Below are positions 1-11,312 of a stretch of DNA of 64,000 nucleotides, piece by piece. Made by a program: the position numbers and the translations under genes. Where the stretch lies: NCBI GenBank assembly GCA_950022295.1, contig OX465598.1, positions 112,761,001-112,825,000 of the forward strand, in the 5' to 3' direction. Position 1 is the stretch's first letter. The number at the start of each line of letters is the position of its first letter. The notes beneath the pieces were generated by a model. That model ran no database searches. It was not told where the DNA came from and saw only the letters and a program-made list of their open reading frames with translations. The DNA is from Bromus sterilis (Eukaryota > Streptophyta > Magnoliopsida > Poales > Poaceae).

Positions 1-467
1 TGATACAATGCATAATGCTTAGTAGCGGACGTAAGACTCGCGTGTATGCTAGATACTCACCTTTGCTTTTTTTCCCTTTTTCGTTTTGCCTGATCGGCCG
101 CTGCAGTCGACGTTGGAGCCCAGGAGCAGGAGTACCCCGGAGGCGACTACTACGACGTCGAGTTCCCCGTTGACCAGGAGTAGTTCGGTGGATCCCAGGC
201 AGGAGGCCTCGCCTGTTCGATCTGTATCTCTAATGCTATTTGTGCTAGCCTTATTAAGGCAAAACTTGACTAACTATGTCTGTACTCAGATATTATGATT
301 GTATAACTTATGTATTCGGATCCTCGTGATCCCTGGTTTTGTAACATATTGGTTTATCCTTTTGTGTTTAGTGTTGTGCTGTGATATTCTCATCGTGGCA
401 CCCTAATCTCAGCCGTGTACCCTGCGTGTATGATTACTGTACAAGGATTGATTTTAGGGGCATCACA
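1..467 (+). mobile_element. Family G LTR, 3'-terminal part (element G2), truncated by window start
   Basis: Reads as the reverse complement of about 4635-5155, which is the terminal part of the minus-strand G 5' LTR, so this copy lies in the opposite orientation. It ends in GGGGCATCACA, a normal LTR CA end, and the neighbouring sequence from 468 is G LTR in the other orientation. The simplest reading is a second G-family element (G2) inserted into the 3' LTR of G, with its left side outside the window. Small open frames here are not conserved between copies and I do not call them genes. Confidence 0.75.
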
Positions 468-1191
468 TCTGGCGTCTCCGTTCTAGAGAAATGGCGAGAG
501 GGGGGAGGGGGGAATGGGTGTGGCAGAGGGGCCAGGGCAGTTGGGGCGGCCTTATCCACGCCGAGGAGGAAGGGGGAGCAGGTAAGGGGGCATGTGAGGG
601 TGAGGCGGGGGGTGCTCGTGCTCTGCTGTCCATGGCGACGGTGGAGCAGGGGGGAAGAGACAAGGGGCAACAGGGGAGGGGGAGGGTTGGGCCCGGGGTG
701 GGCCTCGCCCAGGCGGGGTTTAGGGGTTTTTCTATTTTGCTGTATTTTTTTGATTTATTTCCTCTTACTTTTATTTTTGCATTTAATTTATTAGCTTTTG
801 TATTTTTGAAAAATAGGAGACTTTCTCCAATATTACCAACTCAAAATAATATGTTGCCGCAATAAGTTTGGAACAATAATAAATCCATTTGATTTTTTAT
901 GTAATTATTAAATGAGTATTTGGGCTGTCTTTTGCTTCTGTTTTGAATTGTTTAAAAATTAAAGTGTTATAAGAAATGTCCAATACCATAGTATCTTGGC
1001 CTACTGTCTTTTAGGTAGTTTATAAAATTGTTTGCTTAATTTTTGGTTGAGCATTAATTGCCACTTTGTTTTGGAATTTTTAATTGGGTTGAAAATGAAT
1101 TGAGATTGGATCCAATGTGATCAAGCACTGAAATTAGAAATGACTTACCTTAATCATTAGGATTACTGTAGCCTGACACCCGGGTGTTACA
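468..1191 (-). mobile_element. Family G 3' LTR, starting part (minus strand)
   Basis: Parallel to 8099-8834 over its whole length in the same orientation, with small differences only. On the minus strand it starts TGTAACACCCGGGTGT, and the purine-rich tract of the internal region lies directly next to it at 1192. The rest of this LTR is displaced to the left by G2. The GC-rich part (about 480-720) is G-rich low-complexity sequence, followed by AT-rich sequence to the LTR edge. Confidence 0.8.
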
Positions 1192-1207
1192 AATCTCCCC
1201 CACTAAC
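1192..1207 (-). other. Polypurine tract of element G
   Basis: The minus-strand sequence GTTAGTGGGGGAGATT lies immediately before the 3' LTR start TGTAACACCC. Position and purine run are those of a plus-strand primer for LTR retrotransposons. It fixes the minus-strand orientation of G together with the primer-binding site at 4620-4631. Confidence 0.8.
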
Positions 1208-1210
1208 AAG

Positions 1211-1229
1211 AATTCTCGTCCCGAGAATT
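1211..1229. repeat. Perfect 8-bp inverted repeat beside the G polypurine tract
   Basis: AATTCTCG and CGAGAATT flank a 3-base loop. The core CTCGGGACGAG (minus strand) also occurs just before the 3' LTR of both T elements (39684-39694 and 46994-47004). It is probably a relic of a conserved end of the pol region in a common ancestor; I infer this from position and similarity only. Confidence 0.6.
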
Positions 1230-1707
1230 ACAAGGTAGTGCTAGGGATAGAGTTCTGGTTTCGTATTCTAACGATTCTTCTGGTGCTTGTTATCCTTCTC
1301 GATGAAGTTAATCCTTCACAATGATGTCTTCATTTCTCTGCATCGGTGCATCTCGACGGGTTGTTATCCTTCTTTTGGGTTTGCATCATACCTACGGATA
1401 AGCTAGGAGGAGAACTCAAGCGTTGTTGGATCGGTACAAGGTTAATCAACCAAGGCTGACCAAGGGAATGGGGTACAAAGTATCTTCCGAGTTTAACCCA
1501 GAGGAATACATCGAGAGAAACAAGAGGAAGTATGAGATGTTTCAAGCGGATAGACATGCATTCGATGTCGACGGCGAATGACGAAAATGGGCCAGAGCAT
1601 CAGGCATACACACCACGTCTGATATCAGACTGAATATCACAATGTAGGCGACTCGTGAATTGCATACGAGGTCAAGCACGAGGAATAATCCTTGGTAACG
1701 GGGCAGG

Positions 1708-1973
1708 TGTAACGCCTCGGCCACACCCACCGGTTCCCGGCGCACGCCTGGCGGGATCTAGACTGTCCCCACAGACCAACACTAGTCTTTCCTGCGCACT
1801 TTGTCCTCACTCGTGCGCACCCGGGAACAACTTCCCGGTCGGTCACCCATCCTCAAATCGCTCCAAGCCAAGCACGCTTAACTTTGGAGTTCTTTGGATC
1901 TGGGCTCCCGGAAAAGAAGGTGCACCTTGTTGATATGAGTAGTCTATCATTCCTATTAAGCCAGGATGTCACA
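1708..1973 (-). repeat. Cassandra 3' LTR (minus strand)
   Basis: 266 bp, TG...CA ends, adjacent to the purine tract at 1974-1990. Near-identical to 2130-2395. Confidence 0.9.
1831..1892 (-). promoter_or_regulatory. 5S rRNA-like internal polymerase III promoter in Cassandra 3' LTR
   Basis: On the minus strand the block contains the A-box-type GTTAAGCGTGCTTGG (1868-1882) and the C-box-type AGGATGGGTGACC followed by a GGGAAG stretch (about 1831-1853). The spacing resembles that of 5S rRNA, but the flanking parts of a real 5S gene are missing. In the Cassandra family this block is known to support 5S-type transcription; activity of this copy is not shown by sequence. Confidence 0.8.
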
Positions 1974-2115
1974 TACACCCCCACTCAAAGGAACCGATGT
2001 CCTCATCGGCCCACAGGAACGTTCCCTCTTGGCACACGTCTGTGCGTCCAGTGCCGACACATGTCCAACATGTTCGCGCACTGACCCACACACGCCCGTA
2101 TAACCGCAAGGGTCA

Positions 2116-2127
2116 GCTCTGATACCA
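2116..2127 (-). other. Cassandra primer-binding site
   Basis: The minus strand reads TGGTATCAGAGC, complementary to the 3' end of initiator tRNA-Met, two bases after the 5' LTR. Confidence 0.9.
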
Positions 2128-2129
2128 TT

Positions 2130-2395
2130 TGTAACGCCCTGGCCACACCCACCGGTTCCCGGCGTACGCCTGGCGGGATCTAGACTGTCCCCACAGACCA
2201 ACACTAGTCTTTCCTGCGCACTTTGTCCTCACTCGTGCGCACCCGGGAACAACTTCCCGGTCGGTCACCCATCCTAAAATCGCTCCAAGCCAAGCACGCT
2301 TAACTTTGGAGTTCTTTGGATCTGGGCTCCCGGAAAAGAAGGTGCACCTTGTTGATATGAGTAGTCTATCATTCCTATTAAGCCAGGATGTCACA
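2130..2395 (-). repeat. Cassandra 5' LTR (minus strand)
   Basis: 266 bp, TG...CA ends; on the minus strand it is followed after two bases by the primer-binding site at 2116-2127. Differences from the other LTR include GCCC/GCCT near one end and an A/C change next to the 5S-like block. Confidence 0.9.
2253..2314 (-). promoter_or_regulatory. 5S rRNA-like internal polymerase III promoter in Cassandra 5' LTR
   Basis: Same block as in the other Cassandra LTR, shifted by 422 bases, with both box-like motifs intact. Confidence 0.8.
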
Positions 2396-4567
2396 GCGGG
2401 GTTGTACAAAAGAGTCAGGTTTCAGTCCTGTGGAACTGTGGGTTATGGGCCCACCAAGAAGAGGGAGGGTGGTGACAAACAATGCGATCAAGTTGCAAGG
2501 TAAGTCAGAGAACAACTTGTTAGCTATGTCGGCAACAACGTCGGTACCAAGGGCGAGGGACGAAGAGAACCATTTTCCTGCTCGTTAAGACGAGGCAGAC
2601 CAATAGGAAAAATTCTCGTCCATCGGTGGTCACCGAAAAGTCAACAACAATCGTAACAGGTGGTACGGACAAATAGTACACCGAAGTGTTTACATAAGCA
2701 GGGAATTATCACTGCTCAGATAAGTTATATTCCAGAAAGGTAAAACAGACCAATGGAAAGGAAAACGTGATGATACATCAGTATCAGGTGTATATCTTCC
2801 CCAAGGAAAGCTGAGCAAGATATACATGACCAAGTTTGTATTGGCAAGGAGTTAAAGGAGGTTGTCGATGATAACACAATTCATCGAGGGGTAAGGATGG
2901 TATTTCTCACCATGAATCCAATATACACATGGGAGAAGTCAAAATGTAGATGATGTGCACGACACATTATGCCGAGAGGTTTCAAGAAATATAATCGAAC
3001 AACATCGATATCAAGAAAAATGAATGGTGAAGCAAAAGTATTCGGTGTTCCCGGTTGATGACAACCCAGAACCATGAAATGGCTATGATAGGGAAATGCA
3101 TTGGTTCATCACAATTCATAAGATGTAGTGCAAGGCATGATATCCTCGAGATACGAGGGGTAATACTCGAAGGTAGAATGGTGGATCATAGATGCAGCAG
3201 AATTTCCACCAAGGGGACAATTAGTTTTACCAGAAGCTTTCATGATAAGTTCTACATCGTATCCATGGGCATGAACACAAGTTCAAGGTCGACTCCCACT
3301 TCTTTAATGCATAGCCTTTCATTCACTTCTAGCTGTCGATGAATTTGTAGAGTAGGAAATTTAGCTAGCGTAACACCAGTAGAGTAAGACCCGTAGAAGT
3401 TCATGGGTTCACACAGATGAATGAAGCATAGATACAACCCATAGGGACATTTTTACGGATCTATACGACAAACAATAGGAACAAAATGTACAAGTTTGAA
3501 AGCAGAAGGCTGATGACACGGACCATATGGTACCGTTCGCCAAAGGCATTTCGTATCAGGGGAAACACGTCAATGACTTAGAACACAAGGGGACGATAGG
3601 TAGTAATCCACCAAATAGGTCACGAGGCATACAGAGAGTTGAGTGCGAGTATCGGTACTCAACCATAAGAAGAAAGAATGCCAAAGCATTGGAGATAGAA
3701 ACATCGGAATAATTCAATGCTTAAGTACAAAGGAACTATGACTTACATATCGGTGTATCAGATTCAGATACATCGACCAAACATGGATAAGTTGAATAGA
3801 AGCTTGACGGTTAATCAATTAAGGTTTGATTTATCGGGAACCAGCTCATGTCCGGAATGACGTCTGAGCCAGAAGAATGGTTTCATAGGGATCAACTGAT
3901 GATTGCGTGCACTAGCACACACGATGATTCAACAGATCGGAATGGCAATGCCAAGGGAGGGCATCGAAGACCACAAGACAAATGGGATCAATCATAGTGC
4001 AAGCAGGTAAGAAGAATCTCCAAAGCAGTAGGCTGCCGAGGATTGGCGTGAGATCGAATAGCATTTCAAAGTACTTTGGGAATCATAGGAACCACTTAGG
4101 ATGAACGGATCCTCGATAAATGTGAGGAATTATCCGCAGGGCGAAAAGAAGCTGCAAGGTAGTAGGCTCAAAGGATTCCCCAAACAACAGAAAGTATTTC
4201 GATGCATCTTGTGAACACAAGAGCAACTGGGATTGAATGGATGAACGAAAGGTGTATGTGGTTATACATACGGACTTATCAGTGGCAGGGGATTGCAAGG
4301 GCGATGGGCACATAGGGTCTCGACAATTCATCAAGGAGTATCTTCGGCATCTTCTGGCGAAGTAAGCGACCATCTGAAATGCAGGGCTCCCCGGAGGGAA
4401 GGAGGCACGAGAACCTAAAGTTAGTGTTAGCAAAAATAATTAACCCGAAAGAGGAGAGAGGTCAGAGTCCCAGAGTAAAGGTGCGGAGAAAAAGATCCTA
4501 ACACCACCAAGTTTGCGACGTGGGCTGATAAGCCACACGACACTGTTAGTAAGTAGTTTTGCAAAGA

Positions 4568-4582
4568 CTAGACTCGACTTCG
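4568..4582 (-). other. Motif after the primer-binding site shared by families G and T
   Basis: The minus strand reads CGAAGTCGAGTCTAG about 50 bases past the primer-binding site. The same 15 bases occur at 39158-39172 and 46484-46498 in T elements, otherwise different families. A packaging or dimerisation signal is possible; this is inference from conservation alone. Confidence 0.5.
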
Positions 4583-4619
4583 ACCAAGGAGTTGGAAAGG
4601 GGTTACCTACAGGCAGTCG

Positions 4620-4631
4620 GCTCTGATACCA
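4620..4631 (-). other. Primer-binding site of element G
   Basis: The minus strand reads TGGTATCAGAGC (initiator tRNA-Met type), three bases (AGT on that strand) after the LTR end. The same spacing occurs in T elements. Confidence 0.85.
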
Positions 4632-5168
4632 ACTTGTGACGCCCCCAAAATCAAGTCGTGTACAGTAATCATACACGCAAGGTATACGATCGAGATCAGG
4701 GACTCACGGTGAGATATCACAACACAATTCTACAAATAAAATAATACAAGCTGTATAATACAAGCCAGGGGCCACGAGGGGTCGAATACAACAGCTCGAG
4801 AGCACAAAGTTAGCGGAAGCAAAAGTATCTGAGTACAGACACAAGGTACACATGATCTGCCTTAAGAAGGCTAGCACAAAAACAACAACGATCGAAAAGG
4901 CGAGGCCTCCTTCCTGGGAACCTCCAAACTACTCCTGGTCATCGGCATCGGGGATCTCCATGTGGTAGAAGGCATCGGGGGTCTTCACGTTGCGGTGGTC
5001 GGCATCGGAGATCTCCTGCTCCTGGACTCCAAGGCTCCAACGTCGACTGCAGCGGCCGATCAGGCAAAACAAAAGGGGGGAAATAAAGCAAGGGTGAGTA
5101 TCTAGCATACCCGCGAGTCTTTCGTCCGCTACTAAGCATTTATGCATTGTATCAAATGGAAAGGGGAG

Positions 5169-5178
5169 GCTATATATA
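5169..5178 (-). promoter_or_regulatory. TATA-box candidate of G 5' LTR
   Basis: CTATATATAG lies about 530 bases inside the LTR end, at a place suited to a leftward transcript running through the primer-binding site. The sequence is palindromic, so orientation comes from the element. Confidence 0.45.
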
Positions 5179-5355
5179 GTGGACTACAAGGTAGAAAGTT
5201 AGAGCAAGGATAAGAAGCTAGGCCTATCGAAGACTAGCATCTTCTGACGAGTCTTGCAGCATGAGAATAGAAACAGCCAGCAGTTCAATAACATGAATGA
5301 AATAACAATGCAGCAGAAGTTGCTGCAGCATTGTATAATAGTAAGTTGTAATAAT

Positions 5356-5374
5356 TAATAATAATAATAATAAT
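5356..5374. repeat. AAT microsatellite
   Basis: Six TAA units in a row inside the G 5' LTR. Confidence 0.85.
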
Positions 5375-8300
5375 GCCTCCGAGTTCCCCTCCTCAACTTC
5401 CCGGTGAGGAAGAAAACCCGGAACCATACAATTTAATAGTAGTAGTTTGTAGTGGTAAGATCTAGCTTCAGCATAAAGCGTCCTGTTACCGTGGATAAAG
5501 CTATTCGAATAGATCAATCGTCCCTGAAGGGGTGCACTTGTGTTACACTACACGCACGGATCTCCAGGGTGGCGGGCACCTTGTTAGGGAACGCTCCACC
5601 GAGGCTATCCGTCACTCCATAGCCCATCTTTGAAACTCACCAGAGAGGCCATCCGCCGGTCTAAATCCTAAGTACGCCGGGCCTTGGACCCCAACCCGAA
5701 CGTACTCCTGCACGGTGCGTGGCTGGCCGGTGAAGCAAAATCAAACCAAATAAGACACCACCGCGCGAGAAAATAAAACAACACCACTTCCCGGTGCAGG
5801 CCGCGGTACTGCTGACGTCTGAAGAGTCCTCGGACGAGACTATGAAGCAGAGGAGCCCATAACTAATTATCCCACGTGTAGGCAGCGCGTACAAGCCAAA
5901 AGGCTACTCAAGTCATCAGCCGGACCATTAGTCATTTTATTAACTTGCGGGACAACCGTTCTCGTTGCCTCGACTTAACTGACCCGCGGACAACGACAGC
6001 AGTCAGGACCACCAGTACATCGGTGCCTGCCCTATCGTCCCACCAAGTCTCTGCGGTTACCAACAAGGTGAACCGACTCCTTACCTTATCTCGCGTGTGC
6101 TCATGGAGGATCTCGACTTTCGTGGTTTGGTAACTCTCACGTCCAACGAACAGGGGCCAAGCACACCGGTACACTGGTCGTACCCTCCCTGTCGTCCCGT
6201 CGCAAACCACTCGCATGCACCGTTGGGTCACCCGACTTCTTACCTTTAGGACAACTGTGGCTCAGGACCCTAGGACGGCTATACAGAGTCAGCAACGAGT
6301 GGAGTACGAGGATTACTCCTCGATAGCTCCACTTGATGTGGCTCGGCAGAGCCGAGGTAGGATCCTTAGACGGTGCATGCATTGTAATGTACCTGTGCAA
6401 TTATAATAAACATATCAGCGTTCACTCACCAGAGTGATCACGACCCGCTATTCTAAACCTAGCCAACAATGCGCAGGGCTCACCGCTGAATAATGCATAA
6501 ATATAATAGGCAACATAGGATAAAGGAAAGTACATCAAGGGGCGACAAAGAGAGGCTATGCAGTTGAATAGGATTGTAACGTAGCAGCAGTAACAATGCC
6601 TAGTGCAAGAAATGTAGAGAAAAGTAGGCGATATCTGGGGAAGAGAATGGCTCTGCTTGCCTGGAAGCTCGCGAGAGGGGTACGGTCGTCGACGAAGTAG
6701 TCGTACTCGGCAACGGTGTAGTCGTCGGCAGCAACGGGGTCTACCGGAGAATAAGGGGGGGGACAGTAAATACACAACAATGATAGTAATACAAAGTAGA
6801 TACAAAGCAGATACAAAGCTAACGTTGTTCTAACGCAGTGTTAAGTATTTTATTCGGAGCTGGAATTTATCCGGGGATGACTCATCAGTACCGGTGGATT
6901 ACCGGACAGATGATCCGGAGGGGGAAGGTATCATGCCGGAGGTGTCGTGGGCATCCGAAAAACATAAGGGGGTGTATCCGTGCTAGTTGATCCATTCTGA
7001 ACAACTTTCGTTTTCAGAATAAATTCATCTGGATAGTTTATCGGTATCGGGCAATCATCGGACAAAAAGTCTCGAGGGGGGTATCGATGTTCGTTGTGTT
7101 AGGGGGGTGTGGTAGACGAACGAATAGCGTATTCATGTTCTACGTATTTTCTGATCAATTTTTATATACAAATTATTTTAATCCGACATAAGGATTAAAA
7201 GATATTAATTTACTAAGTTTAAATCAATTTAAATCATTTTCTATTTTCTTTTATTATATATTTAATATAAACAATATACGAATTAATACTGACCAGTGGG
7301 TCCCACTAGTCAGTGACACATTTAAATAAATTAGTTTATTTAAACTAATTACCAGTAGGGTCCCACATGTCATAGGGACATTACATTTTTATTTTAATTA
7401 AACCAATTAATTTACAGGTGGGCCCAAGGTGTAAGTCACACAGTGGATAATTAACCATTTTAATTCATTTTAAAAGGCCTGGGGCCACATGTCATAGGGG
7501 GGGGTTGTTTTCTCTCTGTTTTAGTTAACAGAGAGAGATTAGAGGTGGGCATGCCCACACGCCATAGAGGGGGGGGGGATGGGGTTAGTGTTTAATCAAC
7601 CACGAACCAAGGAGACACGCCGGCGACCACCGAAGCTTCTCCGACGAGACCGCGCGCTCGCCAGGGGTGGCCGTTTCGGGTGCGGTTGGTCTCTACGGGA
7701 CCTACGCGAGGTGCCGCATCCATCCCAGCCAGTGGCGCGCGCCGGGACGGACAGTGGCAACGAGGGGGAGCTCAACTGCGGCGGCCGGAGCATGGCTACG
7801 CGGGGGACGGCGACACGATGCACAGAAAGAGGCGCAAGGCGAGGGGAAACGGAGCCCAGCTCACTAGGAACACGAAGAGGGGGCAGTGGGCTCGGGGGAG
7901 GGCCGTAGTCGACGGAGTCGTCGATGGTGCTCACGGCGGCCGACGAGGGGCGGCGGCGCGATTCGGCGGCGGTGGTGGCTCCCAGCGACTAGGGATGGCT
8001 TGGGGAGACGCGGTCGCCGGTGGGGAAGCTTCCGGACAACACGATGCGGCTCGGAGTGGCCACCAATCGCGATGGTGCACGATGGCGAACTGCGGCCGTC
8101 TGGCGGCTCCGTTCCAGAGAAATGGCGAGAGGGGGGAGGGGGGAATGGGTGTGGTAGAGGGGCCAGGGAAGTTGGGGCGGCCTTATCCACGCCGAGGAGC
8201 AAGGGGGGGGGGCAGGTAGGGGGCAGGTGAGGGTGAGGGGGGGGGGACGCGCTCGTGCTCTGCTGTCCATGGCGACAGTGGAGCAGGGGGGGGGGAAGAG

Positions 8301-8834
8301 ACAAGAGGCAACAGGGGAGGGGGAGGGTTGGGCCCGGGGTGGGCCTCGCCCCAGGCGGGATTTAGGGGGTTTTTCTATTTTGTATTATTTTTTGATTTAT
8401 TTCCTCTTACTTTTTTGTTTGCATTTAATTTATTAGCTTTTGTATTTTTAAAAAATAGGGGACTAGCTCCAATATTACCAACTCAAAATAATATGCTGCT
8501 GCAATAAGTTTGGAACAATAATAAATCCATTTGATTTTTTATGTAATTATTAAATGAGTAATTGGGCTGTCTTTTGCTTTTGTTTTGAATTGTTTAAAAA
8601 TTAAAGTATTATAATAAATGTCCAATACCATAGTATCTTGGCCTACTGTCTTTTAGGTAGTTTATAAAATTGTTTGCTTAATTTTTGGTTGAACATTAAT
8701 TGCCACTTTGTTTTGGAATTTTTAATTGGGTTGAAAATGAATTGAGATAGGATCCAATGTGATCAAGCACTGAAATTAGAAATGACTTACCTTAATCGTT
8801 AGGATTACTGTAGCCTTACACCCGGGGTGTTACG

Positions 8835-9677
8835 GCAGATTCTGATGATGAAGATGAGTTTGAAGACTTGGCCCGTTTTGTCTCCATTGAAGAACAAAAG
8901 ATTGAGTACGTGCGTGCTGCAGCCAGACGCAAAGCTGGGGCAACGTGTTCTGGAATTCCACTTCTCCTTGATCCCAAGAAGGTCTTGGAATATATTGACA
9001 TCTGGACAGTCAATCCTGATACTCCTCTTGATGATTTGGACATACCTAAAGACATCAATTTCTACATTCAACAATTCCTCATCAATGAGATTCATCAACG
9101 TGATGTTCAGAAACAGTTGAAGATTCAATTGAAGAAAGTCCATAGTGACTTTAAAAAGAAACCCGTCACGGATGTTACTCCTCAGGAGTTCATTGAGTAT
9201 CAATGCGAGGTTCATCGCCTCAATACTGAATATGGCGCCCAATGTGCATACATCGGCAAATCCAAGGAACGGATGTCTCGGCGAATGCAAAATTTAATGA
9301 AGCTCCAGCAGCCCGCCTCGTAAGTCCCTCCTGCTTCCTCAACTCACGCTGATGCATCCCCTGAGGATACTACCAAAGGCCTCAAGCGCATGCCCGATGC
9401 CCCACCCTAAACTCCACCACCTGCGAAGAAGCCCTTACTAGAACCCACAATTGAGGAGCCAATTGATGCTACACCACTCTCCTCGGCTCCTACGGCATCA
9501 AGGGCTGCTGATACCACAATTCACTCCAGTGATGCTTCCACTCCACCGACCAATACTCAGCGCAACATCATCGTCTTCACCCCACCGTCAAAGGAACTGG
9601 TCTAAGCTGCTGCTACACCCATTGTTCCAACACCTCAGTGTCCACCTCCACCGATCATCACTGAGATTGAAGACATG
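8835..9677 (+). pseudogene. SIRE-like element J: 3' ORF fragment 1
   Basis: An open frame entered directly from the G LTR, so its beginning is missing. It starts with an acidic stretch (DSDDEDEFEDL), then a charged, mostly helical-looking segment of about 150 residues, then a Pro/Thr/Ser/Ala-rich part. In-frame stops stand at 9321, 9408 and 9603, so it is dead. The same frame continues at 11313 once the S solo LTR and one copy of its target duplication are set aside. I do not recognise the protein family of this part. Its position upstream of several purine tracts and a 3' LTR fits the extra ORF found after pol in SIRE-lineage Copia elements. That assignment is inference. Confidence 0.6.
9673..9677. 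repeat. Target-site duplication ACATG (left copy; right copy 11308-11312)
   Basis: Five-base direct repeat exactly at both ends of the solo LTR. Confidence 0.92.
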
Positions 9678-11307
9678 TGATGGCTTCTCGCCCCTCGTTG
9701 GTTACCCCAAGTGGAAGGTTTGAGATGCAGTGCAACAGAAAGTTTCCCTCGGTGAAGATACCAAGGTTATCGAACTAGTAGGACTCAGGAGATACAAGTA
9801 GGTGACAACGGCGCCAGAAATTAGGCGGTTGACGTGGACCTGCACACATCAACAAATAACTTTGCTCCCAACGAGTACAGAGGAGTTGTCAATCCTCCGG
9901 CCTTGCTGTTTACAAAGGATCAACGCAAGAGATAATAATAGTGGCAACTGAAAGTAAAGACTGAAAGTAAACTAAGGATGTAAACACTGATGTGAAGATG
10001 GACCGGGGTCCCGTGATTTTCACTAGTGATGTCTCTCTCCCAAAAGACGATAAAAGTGCTAGCGAGGTAAACAAATCACAGTTGGGCAATTGACAGGATT
10101 ATGAAGGCACCGCAATGCTAACTATGCTGCAAAGAAAGGAAGGGCTCAAAAGCAATGGGCAGTACGCCAAGGTAAGTAGAACGAAATCCATCTGCATCTA
10201 CTACGAATCATCCACCTTGAGATATCTATCCAGAACATCTCGCCGGTATTAAGTTGCGAATCCCACCCAAAGTGTAAACTCAAAGCAACAGACAACTGCA
10301 TTAAAAGAACTTTGCGTAAAGTAAACAATCCTTGCACCCGCATGTACAAGCACCATTGTTTTATCCCTGGTGGCAACATCACATCCCCTAGTCTCGTGTT
10401 TTTGTCACTCAAGCTAGACATCAGGGGGCTGAACCCACAATCGAGCATAACGCTCTCTCTTGGAGTTGCGAATAAAATACTTGGCCAAAGGAAATACCGC
10501 AACGGAGAACATGCAAGAATTTACTCAAGAACAAAATATAAAAGAGAAGAACCAAATATATTACTCATCACAATCTGAACATAATCTCATAATCCATCAG
10601 ATCCCAACAAACTCAGCATAGCAACAGCAGAAATTACATAGATGCCTCGATCATGTGAGGCAGCTCACGAGGACTCGAAAGTGGAAGCACAAAAGGAGAA
10701 GAGATAGATCACATAGCTACTGGTCACGGACCCATGGTCCAAGGGAAACTACTCACGGTACATACGGGAGGCGTCCATGGCTATGGAGGGTCTCCCGGAG
10801 GGGGTAGCTTCTCCCGGCAGGGTGCCGGAGCAGCTTCTCCAGGCAGCCCGATCTTGAAATGGTGGCGGCGGCGGAACAGAGGCGAGATCGCGAAAGAGGA
10901 GTCCGTATTAGGGGTTTCCACCCCGAGGGGTAAATATAGGCAAAGGGGGGCATCGAGCGGACCCACAAGGAAGTCAGGAGGGTCCTTGGCGCGGCCCAGG
11001 GTGGGGCCGCGCCACCTGCCCTCCTGGCTGCCTGTTGGTGGCCCCCCTTCCCTCTCTTGGTGATTCCGGAAGCTTTTGTTGCGCTGATTTTTTATATATT
11101 TTCCCGGAATTTTTGGAGCACTTTTAATGGCCAGAAAACCTGAAATACAAAAACAGCAGAAAACAGAAACTGGCAACTTGGTGCACTGAGTTAATAGGTT
11201 AGTCCAAATAGGTTCAAAAGTGTATGAAAGTTCAAGCAAAACATGGCAAAGTCACGCAAAACATGCATGGAGAAAGCAAAAATTATAGATACATTTGGGA
11301 CGTATCA
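9678..11307 (-). mobile_element. Solo LTR of Athila-type family S (minus strand), target duplication ACATG
   Basis: 1630 bp with TGATGGCTTC...GACGTATCA ends on the plus strand, that is TGATACGTC...AAGCCATCA as an LTR. It is flanked by ACATG at 9673-9677 and 11308-11312. No primer-binding site or polypurine tract adjoins it and the J reading frame resumes on the far side. It is therefore a solo LTR, probably left after recombination between the two LTRs of a full element. Open frames inside it are also present in the other S LTR copies in shifted form and are not genes. Confidence 0.93.
9806..9820 (-). other. PBS-like motif inside the S LTR
   Basis: The minus strand reads TTTCTGGCGCCGTTG, the typical Athila-type primer-binding sequence, yet it lies inside the LTR about 130-140 bases from its end. 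Degenerate versions occur in other S LTRs (for example near 25986 and 51717). Confidence 0.6.
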
Positions 11308-11312
11308 ACATG

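Larger units (their letters stand above)
1708..2395 (-). mobile_element. Complete Cassandra-type TRIM retrotransposon carrying 5S RNA-like sequence
   Basis: Two 266-bp LTRs (1708-1973 and 2130-2395) differ at about four positions by eye and enclose a 156-bp internal region. On the minus strand each LTR starts TGTGACATCCTGG and ends GGGCGTTACA or GAGGCGTTACA. The internal region has an initiator-tRNA-Met primer-binding site (2116-2127) and a purine tract (1974-1990). Each LTR contains a 5S rRNA-like block including the GTTAAGCGTGCTTGG and AGGATGGGTGACC parts of the polymerase III internal promoter. Flanks GCAGG (1703-1707) and GCGGG (2396-2400) are a probable target duplication with one mismatch. 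No protein is encoded, as is normal for Cassandra. It sits in the internal region of G, so it inserted after G or was carried along with it. Confidence 0.92.
1192..4634 (-). mobile_element. Internal region of element G, non-coding, with nested Cassandra TRIM
   Basis: This 3.4-kb stretch lies between the polypurine tract and the primer-binding site. Without the Cassandra insertion it is about 2.75 kb. No frame on either strand encodes a recognisable gag, protease, reverse transcriptase or integrase motif; the longest minus-strand frame (4083-4433, 116 codons) resembles nothing I know. A long LTR with a non-coding internal domain matches the general description of LARD-type non-autonomous elements. 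Outside 1708-2395, the stretches 1230-1707 and 2396-4560 hold no feature I can support. Confidence 0.7.
4635..8834 (-). mobile_element. Family G 5' LTR, complete, about 4.2 kb
   Basis: On the plus strand it begins TGTGACGCCCCC next to the primer-binding site and ends GGGGTGTTACG at J sequence. The terminal A expected from the other LTR (GGGTGTTACA) is G here. The part up to about 5155 matches G2 (reverse complement) and 8099-8834 matches 468-1191; the middle (5156-8098) is seen once. It contains a TATA-like site, a short AAT microsatellite, an AT-rich block (7140-7480) and a GC-rich block (7600-8340). Open frames in the GC-rich block on both strands are composition-driven. 4.2 kb is unusually long for an LTR, but no nested insertion with target duplications was found inside it. 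Confidence 0.75.

Noticed and set aside
1831..1892. 5S rRNA gene on the minus strand
   Set aside because: Only the internal promoter part resembles 5S; it lies in both LTRs of a Cassandra element and the ends of a real 5S gene are missing.
7579..8436. Host gene in the GC-rich block of the G LTR (frames up to 179 codons)
   Set aside because: Overlapping frames exist on both strands, the sequence is G-run low complexity, and the partner LTR piece does not keep the same frame.
4635..8834. Two separate LTRs or a nested element within the 4.2-kb G LTR
   Set aside because: No internal TG...CA boundary with target duplications, primer-binding site or polypurine tract was found; both ends match the other G copies.
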